Shown here one piece after another: positions 14,410 through 22,117 of a stretch of DNA of 26,385 nucleotides (the stretch's first letter is position 1; each line of letters opens with the position of its first letter). Source of the stretch: Christensenella sp964438705 (GTDB lineage: Bacteria > Bacillota > Clostridia > Christensenellales > Christensenellaceae); contig CAYTKQ010000030.1 in NCBI GenBank assembly GCA_964438705.1, positions 1 through 26,385 on the forward strand, in the 5' to 3' direction. The position numbers were made by a program, and so were the translations under genes. The notes beneath the pieces are model-generated. The model was not told the DNA's origin. It searched no databases and saw nothing but the letters and a program-made list of their open reading frames with translations.

Positions 14410-15366
14410 CTATGCCGCGGTTTGATATTCGACTGTGATGCCGTCAGAGAAGACGGCGACATCGCTCTTTTGATCCATGCGCAGGGTTGGCACGCCCATT
14501 GCATCAAGCATGGAGATGGTCTCCTTGTGCGGATGCCCGTAGTCATTGTCCTTACCGCAGGTGATGATGGCAATGCCGGGCGTTATGACATCGAGAAAAT
14601 CCTGTGTGGTGGCGTTGTGCGAGCCGTGATGCCCGACCTTGAGTACGTCGATTTCGCGCATGACATCGGCGGAGTTTGCAAGCATATCGCCGATTGCGTC
14701 TTCTTCCGCATCGCCCTCAAACAAAAATTTGGTGTCGCCATATTGGGCGAGCAGTACGATGCTTGAGTTGTTCGCGTCTTTGTATTCTTTATCCTGCGGG
14801 CTGAGCACCGTGAGCTCAACATCTCCAAGTGAAAAAGTCTGTCCGGCTTTGGTATTCACCACAGCAATATTCTTTTGTTCGAGCTGATCGAGCATTTTTT
14901 CGTAGGTCTTGGTGGTGGCGACGTGGTCCGTCATATAGAACGTTTCTACGGGAACGTTTTTTAGCACCTCAGCCATGGAGCCGATGTGGTCGGCATGCGG
15001 ATGCGTGGCAAGCGCCGCGTCAAGAGAATCGACGCCGAGCGCGCGCAGGGTGTCGAGGATGCGGGATGCGTCGTCATTTTCCCCCGCGTCGATCAGCAGG
15101 GAATGCCCGTCGGGCGTGAGCAGCACCATGCTGTCGGAATTGCCGGTGTCGATGACATATAAAAGAAGCTTATCGTTTTCCTTTGGAACAAGCGCTGCCA
15201 CGTTGCGGGCCGGATCGTTTGCCTCCGTTGTGTTTCCCCAGATTTCCTTTGCGTTGTCGAGCAGATCTCCGTTTGCGCCGAACAAAAAGATGAGTGCGAC
15301 CCCAAGAATGCACAGCAGAGATACGATGGCACCCGCCGCCGTCTTTTTGTTTTTTCTTTGCGCCAT
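14410..15366 (-). CDS. Membrane-anchored ComEC-like metallo-beta-lactamase-fold hydrolase
   Basis: The 318-residue protein has a Lys/Arg-rich start, one hydrophobic segment (residues about 11 to 30) and then an extracellular metallo-beta-lactamase-fold domain. The metal motif THPHADHIG gives His122, His124, Asp126 and His127, and VGHHGSHNA and GHPH later in the chain supply further ligands. VIDTGNSDSM and LLIDAG correspond to the ComEC-family FIDVGQGDS and LIDTG motifs. It lacks the channel (competence) domain of full ComEC, so it is a stand-alone secreted-side hydrolase; nuclease or phosphodiesterase activity is inferred, not proven. ATG at 15366 is chosen for the GGAGG upstream and the signal-anchor; an in-frame start at 15426 lies inside its promoter. 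Confidence 0.88.
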   Translation of the reverse strand: MAQRKNKKTAAGAIVSLLCILGVALIFLFGANGDLLDNAKEIWGNTTEANDPARNVAALVPKENDKLLLYVIDTGNSDSMVLLTPDGHSLLIDAGENDDASRILDTLRALGVDSLDAALATHPHADHIGSMAEVLKNVPVETFYMTDHVATTKTYEKMLDQLEQKNIAVVNTKAGQTFSLGDVELTVLSPQDKEYKDANNSSIVLLAQYGDTKFLFEGDAEEDAIGDMLANSADVMREIDVLKVGHHGSHNATTQDFLDVITPGIAIITCGKDNDYGHPHKETISMLDAMGVPTLRMDQKSDVAVFSDGITVEYQTAA

Positions 15367-15377
15367 GACAGGCCTCC

Positions 15378-15405
15378 TTGCATAATTCCTATGATTGATT
15401 ATACT
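15378..15405 (+). promoter_or_regulatory. Promoter of mnmA
   Basis: TTGCAT (15378-15383) and TATACT (15400-15405) are 16 bases apart. The -10 box overlaps that of the minus-strand promoter at 15398-15426. Confidence 0.55.
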
Positions 15406-15426
15406 ATACAGAGAAGCATTTATCAA
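15398..15426 (-). promoter_or_regulatory. Promoter of the ComEC-like MBL gene
   Basis: Read on the minus strand, TTGATA (15426-15421), a 17-base spacer and a perfect TATAAT (15403-15398) form a near-consensus promoter, leaving a leader of about 25 bases before ATG 15366. Confidence 0.7.
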
Positions 15427-15440
15427 AGATGGAGATTTTT

Positions 15441-16532
15441 ATGGAAAACAAAGGACGCGTGGTTGTGGGGATGTCGGGCGGTGTGGATTCCGCGGTTTGT
15501 GCGCTTGTATTGAAAGAACAGGGGTATGACGTGGTTGGTGTCTTTATGAAAAACTGGGACGACAGCGCGCCTGATTCGGAATGCCAGGCGGCTGTGGATT
15601 ACGACGATGTGCGCGCCGTGTGCGCAAAGATCGATATTCCTTATTACACGGTTAATTTTGAGCATGAATACTGGGAGCGTGTGTTCGCATATTTTCTCGC
15701 GGAGTATAAGCGTGGGCGTACGCCGAACCCGGATGTGCTGTGTAACAAGGAGATCAAATTTGCGGCGTTTTTGGATTTTGCGAAAAAAGCGGGTGCGGAG
15801 CATCTGGCGACGGGGCATTATGCGCGGTTGGCGCGCGACAATAAAACGACCTACCTGAAAAAGGGCCTCGACGAGGGCAAGGACCAGAGCTATTTTCTGT
15901 GCATGCTTTCCCAAAACCAGATCGAGCAGGCGATGTTCCCAATCGGCGACATGCAAAAAGCGGATGTGCGGCGGATGGCAGAGGAGGCGGGCCTTTGCGT
16001 GGCAAAGAAAAAGGATTCCACCGGAATCTGTTTTATTGGAGAACGCAAATTCAAGGAATTCCTTTCGACCTATCTGCCCGCGAACCCGGGGGCAATCAAG
16101 ACGCTCGACGGCAGGGAAGTGGGTAGGCACGACGGGCTGATGTATTACACGCTCGGGCAGCGGCGGGGGCTCAACATCGGCGGGAGCAAGGATGGAACGG
16201 GCGAACGATGGTTCGTTGTGGATAAGGACATGGAGCACAATGTTCTCGTGGTGTCGCAGGGGGCGGAATCGGAGCTTTTATATTCGCGCGCGCTGGTGAT
16301 GAGCGGCATGAATTTCATATCGGGCGGCGAGGATCGGCAAGCGTTTGAGTGCGCGGCAAAGGTGCGATACCGGCAAGCGGACCAAAGGGCGCGGGTCGAG
16401 AAGCGCGGGGACGGGGTTTATTACGTGGAATTCGAGGAGAAGCAGCGGGCGGTGACGCATGGGCAATACTGCGTGCTTTACGATGGCGATGTTTGCCTTG
16501 GCGGCGGCGTGATCGATGAAGTGATTTTTTAA
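15441..16532 (+). CDS. mnmA: tRNA-specific 2-thiouridylase MnmA
   Basis: The 363-residue enzyme adds sulfur to position 2 of U34 in tRNAs for Lys, Glu and Gln, using ATP to adenylate the base. The PP-loop SGGVDS is at residues 12 to 17, catalytic Cys101 lies in PDVLCNKEIKF and the persulfide partner Cys197 in DSTGICFIGERKF. GKDQSYFLC and the later TLGQRRGLNIGG are further family signatures. Both cysteines are present, so the enzyme should be active. The start is placed at ATG 15441 because TGGAGA lies five bases upstream and the family begins just before the PP-loop; ATG 15429, four codons earlier, has no good ribosome-binding site. No cysteine desulfurase gene is adjacent. Confidence 0.96.
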   Translation: MENKGRVVVGMSGGVDSAVCALVLKEQGYDVVGVFMKNWDDSAPDSECQAAVDYDDVRAVCAKIDIPYYTVNFEHEYWERVFAYFLAEYKRGRTPNPDVLCNKEIKFAAFLDFAKKAGAEHLATGHYARLARDNKTTYLKKGLDEGKDQSYFLCMLSQNQIEQAMFPIGDMQKADVRRMAEEAGLCVAKKKDSTGICFIGERKFKEFLSTYLPANPGAIKTLDGREVGRHDGLMYYTLGQRRGLNIGGSKDGTGERWFVVDKDMEHNVLVVSQGAESELLYSRALVMSGMNFISGGEDRQAFECAAKVRYRQADQRARVEKRGDGVYYVEFEEKQRAVTHGQYCVLYDGDVCLGGGVIDEVIF

Positions 16533-16540
16533 CGAATAAA

Positions 16541-16576
16541 AAGAAAAAACGGACGCGATTGCATCCGTTTTTTCTT
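16541..16576. terminator. Bidirectional terminator between mnmA and the ABC operon
   Basis: AAGAAAAAACGGA (16541-16553) pairs with TCCGTTTTTTCTT (16564-16576). The A-run and T-run flanks make it usable in both directions, ending mnmA from the left and the importer operon from the right. Confidence 0.85.
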
Positions 16577-16607
16577 GGTTCATATTGAGAGTAGAAATAC
16601 GCGTTGT

Positions 16608-17837
16608 TTACAGCATCGGAATCCATGTCGCCATGTTGTTCTTGTCGAACACATAAGGATCGCCGACGATCACGACCGTACCTTCACCGCCGTCGGGATC
16701 GTTCTGTGCTTCATAGGACCGTGCCGCATAGTCGCCATAAGCGTCGATCTCAAAGCTGGAGCCTGCCGTGCCGTCAAACGTTCCCTGCGTGGCAGCATAA
16801 GCTGCGGCGCCCATGACGCGACCGAGGTCGATGACATCCCACAGCATCATGTAGGGGCAGATTTTGCTGAATTCATCATCATCCGCCGATATGGGCATGA
16901 AGGACTGCATTTCGCTCGGAAGGCCAAGACCTGTCAGCTTGATTTTACTGGTGGGAGCCGCCGCAAGCGCCTGTCCGCCAGCCGCCATACCGATCGTCGT
17001 GGGGGAGATGATGATGTCGACCTTATTCTCGGAGATGAACGCATTTGCCTGCGTCGTGCTCTGAGTCAGCTCATCGTTGCCGTATTTGACGTCGAGCTCG
17101 GGATTCACCTTACCCTTGTACATATCCTTTTGGAGTTCCAGCTTCATCTTCTCGATCCAGCCGTTCTGCACGGGCGTATCTACGCTTGCAGACAGAACGC
17201 CGAACTTCATCTCTTCGCCGCTATAGGAAGCGAGCGCATCCGTCGCCGCTTTTTCGAGGTCTTTGTCCGCCGGATAGGGGATGCCCATTTTGATCAGGAC
17301 AGCCGCCTGAATGAGCGAGGAGCCAATGCCGGCCTGCGTTGTTGGGTTGATGTGCGTTACGCGCAGATCGGCGGAGAGAGCGGAGTCGGCGGAGATGACC
17401 GGGATACCGGCGGCTTTCGCCTTTTTGATGACTTCGTCATAGCCCTGATCGCCGTTCGTGGAAATGCAGATGGATTTTACGCCCTGCGTGATGAGCTCGT
17501 CGAGGAGCTGCACCTGTGCCGTAACGGTCGTTTCGGCGGGCGCCTTGAAGACGGCCTTCTCGCCCTTGGATTCCATGACTTCCTTGAAGCCTTCAAACAT
17601 CAGGTCGCCAAATTTGTTGCCCTGGCTTTTGAAAACCCAGACGTTCGCGCCCTTCAGGTCGCTGCTCGAGCCGGTGTCGCCGCCCGCTGCCGGTGCCTGA
17701 GACGCGGTGTCGCCACCCGCTGCCGGTGCTTGAGACGCGGTGTCGCCACCTGCTGCCGGTGCGTTGGTGGAGCATCCAACGAATACAAACGTAGCCGCCA
17801 GACATACGGTCAGGATTACTGCCAATACTTTCTTCAT
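16608..17837 (-). CDS. Sugar/AI-2-type ABC transporter substrate-binding lipoprotein
   Basis: The 409-residue protein is a periplasmic-binding-protein type 1 fold receptor of the CUT2 class, closest in appearance to RhaS/LsrB-like (rhamnose or autoinducer-2) binding proteins. It has a signal peptide with lipobox FVGC and Cys22. A low-complexity linker follows, made of APAAGGDTASQ repeats (residues about 26 to 58), then the two lobes from ANVWVFKSQGNKFGDLMFEGF to the end. LLDELITQGVKSICISTNGDQGYDEVIKKAKAAGIPVISADSA is the typical hinge and ligand region. The ligand cannot be told from sequence. AAGGAGGA precedes its ATG. It is the last gene of the operon, 68 bases after the permease, with a stem-loop in the gap that may raise its relative level. 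Confidence 0.9.
   Translation of the reverse strand: MKKVLAVILTVCLAATFVFVGCSTNAPAAGGDTASQAPAAGGDTASQAPAAGGDTGSSSDLKGANVWVFKSQGNKFGDLMFEGFKEVMESKGEKAVFKAPAETTVTAQVQLLDELITQGVKSICISTNGDQGYDEVIKKAKAAGIPVISADSALSADLRVTHINPTTQAGIGSSLIQAAVLIKMGIPYPADKDLEKAATDALASYSGEEMKFGVLSASVDTPVQNGWIEKMKLELQKDMYKGKVNPELDVKYGNDELTQSTTQANAFISENKVDIIISPTTIGMAAGGQALAAAPTSKIKLTGLGLPSEMQSFMPISADDDEFSKICPYMMLWDVIDLGRVMGAAAYAATQGTFDGTAGSSFEIDAYGDYAARSYEAQNDPDGGEGTVVIVGDPYVFDKNNMATWIPML
17673..17762 (-). repeat. 33-bp in-frame tandem repeat in the binding-protein linker
   Basis: A 33-base unit starts at 17673, 17706 and 17739 (plus coordinates) and is repeated about 2.7 times with a few substitutions. It encodes the eleven-residue unit APAAGGDTASQ. 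The period is a multiple of three, so copy-number change by slippage would lengthen or shorten the linker without a frameshift. Confidence 0.9.
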
Positions 17838-17868
17838 TTTTAATTCCTCCTTAGTTCTTTATGTTGCA

Positions 17869-17885
17869 GACGGTCATTGACCGTC
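17869..17885 (-). other. Intercistronic stem-loop before the binding-protein gene
   Basis: GACGGTC (17869-17875), loop ATT, GACCGTC (17879-17885) is a perfect 7-bp stem in the gap between permease and binding-protein genes. No T-run follows in the direction of transcription, so it should act as an mRNA-processing or stability element rather than a terminator. Confidence 0.6.
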
Positions 17886-17905
17886 AGACATACATTTTTT
17901 CGCCG

Positions 17906-19156
17906 TCAGGACTGACTTGCCCTGCGGCTGCTTTTCGCGTGTGTTAAATCCTTTTCCACGGCCGCTACCGCTACGCGGCATTTTTCCCTGAGCGCCGCCT
18001 GACGCGTGGAAAGCTCACTCAGCTTCCTCTGCTTTTCATCAGCGGAAAGGGAAGCGTCCATTTTGATCTCGTTCATGGTAACTTTATATTTTTTGAGATC
18101 GGCTTTCAGCTTCAGCTTTAAGGAAGCGATCTCTGAATTGTTTTTGCACATAAAGCGTTTATAGAACGAAGCAAACAACTCGTCATTGAGCATTGGGATG
18201 AGCACGGCGACGATAAGCACGACGCCCGTGATGATCTTGCGCGTGTTTGCTTCCACGCCGTAGAGGCCGAGCGCGTAGAACAAAAACTCCATGACCAGCG
18301 CGGCGATGAAGGGGCCATAGATGCGACCTTTACCGCCTGCGGTGCTGACCCCGCCCAAAACGGCGATGGCGATCGTATTCAGTTCATAGCCCGTTGCCAT
18401 GGTGGAACTGACGCCGCCGAAACGTCCGATGAAGAACAGGGCGGACACACCGCTCATGAATCCCATGATGACGAACACCTGCACCTTGACCTTTTTGACG
18501 GAAATGCCCGAATAGGCCGCTGCCTCACGGTTGTTTCCGATGATGTACAGCTTGCGCCCAAAGGCACTTTTATGCAGGATCAGCCCGAAGACGATCGTTG
18601 CGAGGATGAAGCACCACAGGATGACCGGCACGCTGAGGATGTTGTCCCACCCGAGTGAGCTGAACCATGTGGGGAAATCCTTTAAGGATTCCGTACCCAG
18701 AATGATCTGTACAAGCCCGCGGAAGAACATGGACGACGCAATCGTTACGATGACGGCGGGCATGCCCACAAGGGCGACGAGGACGCCGTTGAAAAGCCCG
18801 CACGCAGCACCCGCCGCAAGACCGCACACGATGGCGAGGGCCGCGTTGGCAGTCGCATGATAGACAAGACCGAGCGTCATGGCGGAAAGGATCATGATCG
18901 CCGCAATCGACACGTCAATGTCGCCGAGCAGCAGGATGAACACCATGCCGAGCACCATGAACGACAGATCGAGAGAAGACTGGATGATCGCCTGGATCGT
19001 TCCCGGAGCGAAGTAGATATCGCCCCGCGTGGTCATGAGAACGACGTTGATGATGATCAGGATATAGACGAGGATCATTTCCCAGCTTCCGAGAAATTTC
19101 TTGGGCTGGAACGTCTTTTTTGCAGTGAGGTCTCTTGTATAGTTTGGATTGCTCAT
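17906..19156 (-). CDS. CUT2-type ABC permease with C-terminal coiled-coil extension
   Basis: The 416-residue protein has the BPD_transp_2 permease layout: about eight to ten membrane segments from MILVYILIIINVVLM to VVLIVAVLIPML. The family motif GRKLYIIGNNREAAAYSGI is the cytoplasmic coupling loop, and the GGVSTAGGKGRIYG region follows. Ordinary family members end soon after the last helix at about 320 to 340 residues. This one adds about 80 residues rich in Lys, Glu and Ala (LKLKLKADLKKYKVTMNEIK and on), predicted cytoplasmic and helical. ATG 19156 is fixed by GAGGGAG upstream and by the TAATG overlap with the preceding permease gene, so the two permeases should be made in equal amounts as a heterodimer. 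Confidence 0.9.
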   Translation of the reverse strand: MSNPNYTRDLTAKKTFQPKKFLGSWEMILVYILIIINVVLMTTRGDIYFAPGTIQAIIQSSLDLSFMVLGMVFILLLGDIDVSIAAIMILSAMTLGLVYHATANAALAIVCGLAAGAACGLFNGVLVALVGMPAVIVTIASSMFFRGLVQIILGTESLKDFPTWFSSLGWDNILSVPVILWCFILATIVFGLILHKSAFGRKLYIIGNNREAAAYSGISVKKVKVQVFVIMGFMSGVSALFFIGRFGGVSSTMATGYELNTIAIAVLGGVSTAGGKGRIYGPFIAALVMEFLFYALGLYGVEANTRKIITGVVLIVAVLIPMLNDELFASFYKRFMCKNNSEIASLKLKLKADLKKYKVTMNEIKMDASLSADEKQRKLSELSTRQAALREKCRVAVAAVEKDLTHAKSSRRASQS

Positions 19157-20175
19157 TATATCTCCCTCGCTTTCAGTGCGGACGCTGTCGCAAGTTTGTT
19201 GGTGACGATATTGATGCCGACCGCAATGATGATGATCGCCCCTTGCAGAGCCATTTTCCATACACTCATGCCCGGAAGCATGCTCAGGAAGTAGGAGAGC
19301 ACGCTCATCAGCAGCGTCGAGATGATCAGGCCGCCGATTTTACCCGAGCCGCCCATGATGTTGACCCCGCCGAGGATGCAGATGGCGATGACCTCCATTT
19401 CAATGCCGGTGCCCGTCTGCGGTTCCCACACGGAATAGTTGGCCACATACAGGAAGCCGCTTAGGCCGGCCAGAACTCCCATAATGAGGTAGGCCGCCAT
19501 TTTGACGTTCCCGATATTGATACCCGCGACCTGCGCGGATTCTTCGTTGCTGCCAACCGCGTAGATGCGCCGTCCAAGCTTCATTTTAGAGAAGAATATC
19601 CCAAAGACGATCAGCACGGCAATATAAATCACTAAAATGTTATAGATGCCGAGGGGCGTGCCCATGGCGACAACCGTGAAATCAGGCTTGAACACGTTGG
19701 GCATCAGCCATGCGCCGCCGCTGTCGATGTAGGCGATCCCTCTGAAAATATACATGGTGGACAATGTGGCGATCAGCGGGATGACACGCAGCTTGCCGAC
19801 CAAAAATCCGTTGATCAAGCCGCAGATCGCGCCGATCGCGATGCCTCCGAGGATGCACACCACGACGGGAGCGCCATTCAGCATGAGCTGAGAGGCTACA
19901 ACACCCGAAAACGCGAGTGTGGAGCCGATGGAGAGGTCGATGCCCCCAGTGATGATGACCGCCATCATGCCGACTGCCAGTATGCCGTAGACCGCATAGT
20001 TGCGAAGCATTTGATGGAGGCTGGCGGGCTGGTACATATCGGGCGTGATGAATGCGGCGATGATCAGCAGCGCGGCAAATGCGATGATCAGGCCGAATTC
20101 CCGATAGGACGTCAATTTTTTGAAAAATCCGGGCGATGCGTTCCTGCCCATTGCAGCCGTTTCTTGTGTATTCAT
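19156..20175 (-). CDS. CUT2-type ABC permease (sugar/AI-2-like)
   Basis: The 339-residue protein is a normal-length BPD_transp_2 permease. It has a cytoplasmic N-terminus, membrane helices starting at FGLIIAFAALLIIAAFI, the GGIDLSIGSTLAFSGVVASQLML segment, the coupling-loop motif GRRIYAVGSNEESAQVAGI, and the conserved ILGGVNIMGGSGKIGG before the final helices. It pairs with the following permease to form the channel. GGGGGAT lies before its ATG at 20175. Its stop codon overlaps the start of the next permease. Confidence 0.93.
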   Translation of the reverse strand: MNTQETAAMGRNASPGFFKKLTSYREFGLIIAFAALLIIAAFITPDMYQPASLHQMLRNYAVYGILAVGMMAVIITGGIDLSIGSTLAFSGVVASQLMLNGAPVVVCILGGIAIGAICGLINGFLVGKLRVIPLIATLSTMYIFRGIAYIDSGGAWLMPNVFKPDFTVVAMGTPLGIYNILVIYIAVLIVFGIFFSKMKLGRRIYAVGSNEESAQVAGINIGNVKMAAYLIMGVLAGLSGFLYVANYSVWEPQTGTGIEMEVIAICILGGVNIMGGSGKIGGLIISTLLMSVLSYFLSMLPGMSVWKMALQGAIIIIAVGINIVTNKLATASALKAREI

Positions 20176-20198
20176 ATGATGTTATCCCCCTTTGTGAA

Positions 20199-21716
20199 TC
20201 AGCTTTCCGCTCTCGTTGTATCGCGTCCTTCCTTGAACAGCGAAGCCTCAAGAACCTTTTCCTGCGTCGCGTCGGCGACGTTGAACGCGGCGGTGACGCG
20301 GCCGGATTTCATGACGACGATCCTGTCCGCCACGCCGAACACCTCCGGCATTTCGGATGAAACCATGATGATGGCATAGCCACTCTTCGCAAGCTCGTTC
20401 ATGATCTCGTAGATCGAATATTTTGCGCCTACGTCTACGCCCTTGGTCGGTTCATCGAGAATGAGGACCTTCAAATCGCAGTTCAACAGCTTTGCGACGA
20501 CGACCTTTTGCTGATTGCCGCCCGAAAGGGAGGAGGGCGGGGAGACGATGTCTTTTGCCTTGAGTTCCACACGGTTGCATATTTCAATGGCAGTGCTCAT
20601 TTCCTGCTTTTCATCCATGAAGAACTTATTGATATATTTTTTGAGCTTGGCTGCCGTTACGTTCTGGTAGATGGGAAGATCCATGATGAGGCCCGCAAGC
20701 TGCCTGTCTTCGGGCAACAGGCCAATGCCGTATTTTAGAGCCTGCGTGGGATCGCTCACCTTGATTTCCTTGCCTTCCAGAAGGATTTTGCCTTCATCCG
20801 GGCGCATGATGCCAAAAAGCGTCTGGCAGACCTCAGTGCGGCTTGCGCCTACAAGGCCGGTGAGGGCAAGAATCTCGCCCTTGCGTACATCGAAAGATAC
20901 GTCCTTAAAGTAGCCTTCTTTGGAAAGATGCTGTACTTCCAAAACAGTTTCGCCGATATGCGCCGTTTTTGTCGGATACATCTTATCGAGAGGACGACCG
21001 ACCATTGCCTTGATGAGGTCGGCATTGGAAATTTGATCCACATCCCATGTGCCGATGTAGCCTGCGTCGCGGAACACCGTCACGCGGCTTGCGAGCCGAT
21101 ACATATCCTCGAATTTGTGTGAGATGAAGATGATGGACACGCCTTTGTCCCGCAAATCCTCGGCGATCGTATACAGCTCCTCGCACTCGTGCTTGGTGAG
21201 TGAGGCGGTCGGCTCGTCCATGATCAGGATGCGCGCGTCGCGCGAGAGCGCCTTTGCGATCTCCACGAGCTGCTGCTGGGCGACGCTCAGCGTACCCATT
21301 ATGACGGACGAATCAATATCGCTTCCAAGGGAGCGTAGGAGTTCGTTGGCCCTGTCGTGCATCTCTTTCCAGTTGTAAAGATGCGCTTTGGTCAGCAATT
21401 CGTTCTCCATAAAGATATTTTCCGCGATGGAAAGGTCGGGAAACGATGTGACGTGCTGATAGATCGCCGCGATCCCGAGACGCTGGGAATCCAGCGGTCC
21501 ATTCAGGCTCACACGCTCGTTTTCCAGAATGATCATCCCGCTGTCCGGCTGGTGGACTCCGGTGATCACCTTGATCAGCGTTGATTTGCCCGCGCCGTTT
21601 TCCCCCATTAGGGCGTGTATCTCGCCTTTGCGGAGCGCAAACTGCACTCCATTAAGCGCGGTCACCCCTCCAAAGGTTTTGACGATGTCTTTTAGCTCCA
21701 GAATCGTATCTTCCAT
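20199..21716 (-). CDS. CUT2-type double ATP-binding subunit of the ABC importer
   Basis: The 505-residue protein carries two ABC domains. Domain 1 has Walker A GENGAGKST (residues 38-46, Lys44), Q-loop Gln87, signature LSVAQQQ (143-149) and Walker B IMDEPTASL (Asp167). Domain 2 has a degenerate Walker A, GLVGASRTE (near 287), lacking the lysine, but an intact LSGGNQQ signature (397-403) and LILDEPTKGVD. This asymmetry is normal for RbsA/RhaT/LsrA-like proteins; the usual GAGR in domain 2 reads GASR here. It powers the two permeases. AAGGAGG precedes the ATG at 21716. It is the first gene of the operon, transcribed away from the AraC gene. Confidence 0.95.
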   Translation of the reverse strand: MEDTILELKDIVKTFGGVTALNGVQFALRKGEIHALMGENGAGKSTLIKVITGVHQPDSGMIILENERVSLNGPLDSQRLGIAAIYQHVTSFPDLSIAENIFMENELLTKAHLYNWKEMHDRANELLRSLGSDIDSSVIMGTLSVAQQQLVEIAKALSRDARILIMDEPTASLTKHECEELYTIAEDLRDKGVSIIFISHKFEDMYRLASRVTVFRDAGYIGTWDVDQISNADLIKAMVGRPLDKMYPTKTAHIGETVLEVQHLSKEGYFKDVSFDVRKGEILALTGLVGASRTEVCQTLFGIMRPDEGKILLEGKEIKVSDPTQALKYGIGLLPEDRQLAGLIMDLPIYQNVTAAKLKKYINKFFMDEKQEMSTAIEICNRVELKAKDIVSPPSSLSGGNQQKVVVAKLLNCDLKVLILDEPTKGVDVGAKYSIYEIMNELAKSGYAIIMVSSEMPEVFGVADRIVVMKSGRVTAAFNVADATQEKVLEASLFKEGRDTTRAES

Positions 21717-21908
21717 GTGGCATGTTCCTCCTTTGGTTGTGTAGCATTACAATTTTTTCGTACGATAAAATCATGAAACAGAAGCAATGATGCAGTCATA
21801 ATCGCTTTTTAATCATAACACGGTAGCCCGCCTCAGGGCTGTTAAAATAATGCTGTAAAATACCTGATGTTTTGAACCGGTGCTTCCAAACGAAGAGGTC
21901 CCTATTTG

Positions 21909-21935
21909 AGGTGCGGCGGTTTTTGCGCCTTTTTT
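21909..21935 (+). terminator. Orphan plus-strand terminator
   Basis: AGGTGC (21909-21914) pairs with GCGCCT (21925-21930) with one G-U pair and a 10-base loop, followed by a run of Ts to 21935. No plus-strand gene precedes it in the gap, so it could end a small RNA or be a leader attenuator or a relic. The stem is short. Confidence 0.4.
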
Positions 21936-21998
21936 ATTCTCATGGCAATCATTCCTTTTACCCTTTGACTACAATTTATGCATTTAAAGGCCCGCAAT

Positions 21999-22071
21999 CA
22001 ATATCGAATATTGTCATTCTATATTCAAATATTGTTTTATTTGGCTTGTTGTCAAAATAGTAGCAATATTG
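21999..22071. promoter_or_regulatory. Repeated ATATTG operator sites
   Basis: CAATAT-CGA-ATATTG (21999-22013) is a perfect inverted repeat. A second ATATTG lies at 22029-22034, 21 bases after the first one at 22008-22013, in the same orientation. The palindrome CAATATTG lies at 22064-22071 inside the spacer of the araC promoter. Two-turn spacing of direct repeats is the usual geometry for AraC-family binding, so these are likely the regulator's own sites. Confidence 0.55.
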
Positions 22072-22077
22072 TAAACT
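22049..22077 (+). promoter_or_regulatory. Promoter of the AraC-type gene
   Basis: TTGTCA (22049-22054) and TAAACT (22072-22077) are 17 bases apart. The -10 box is weak. The CAATATTG palindrome sits directly upstream of the -10 box, suggesting autoregulation. Confidence 0.5.
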
Positions 22078-22117
22078 AAAATAAACAATTTATTAAAAAC
22101 TTGGACTGGAAAAGAAA

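Larger units (their letters stand above)
21717..22117. promoter_or_regulatory. Divergent regulatory interval between ABC operon and AraC gene
   Basis: This 401-base gap holds no convincing gene. It is AT-rich from about 21930 on. It must contain the minus-strand operon promoter, but no strong one is visible. The best guess is TTCAAA (21876-21871) with CATTAT (21852-21847) at 18-base spacing. A short hairpin AGCCC-GCCTCA-GGGCT lies at 21825-21840. The plus-strand terminator, operators and araC promoter are listed separately. Confidence 0.5.

Noticed and set aside
16575..17843. Long plus-strand open frame opposite the binding-protein gene
   Set aside because: It is an antisense shadow. The minus frame has a lipoprotein signal, family motifs and a strong ribosome-binding site; the plus frame has none and is rich in His/Arg/Cys typical of shadow frames.
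20846..20860. Missing Walker A lysine in ABC domain 2 as a sign of a broken gene
   Set aside because: Degenerate second nucleotide sites are normal in CUT2-type double ATPases; signature and Walker B are intact.
21872..22060. Possible 62-residue gene in the divergent gap
   Set aside because: No ATG start with a ribosome-binding site; it runs through the terminator hairpin and the operator repeats, and the composition is not protein-like.
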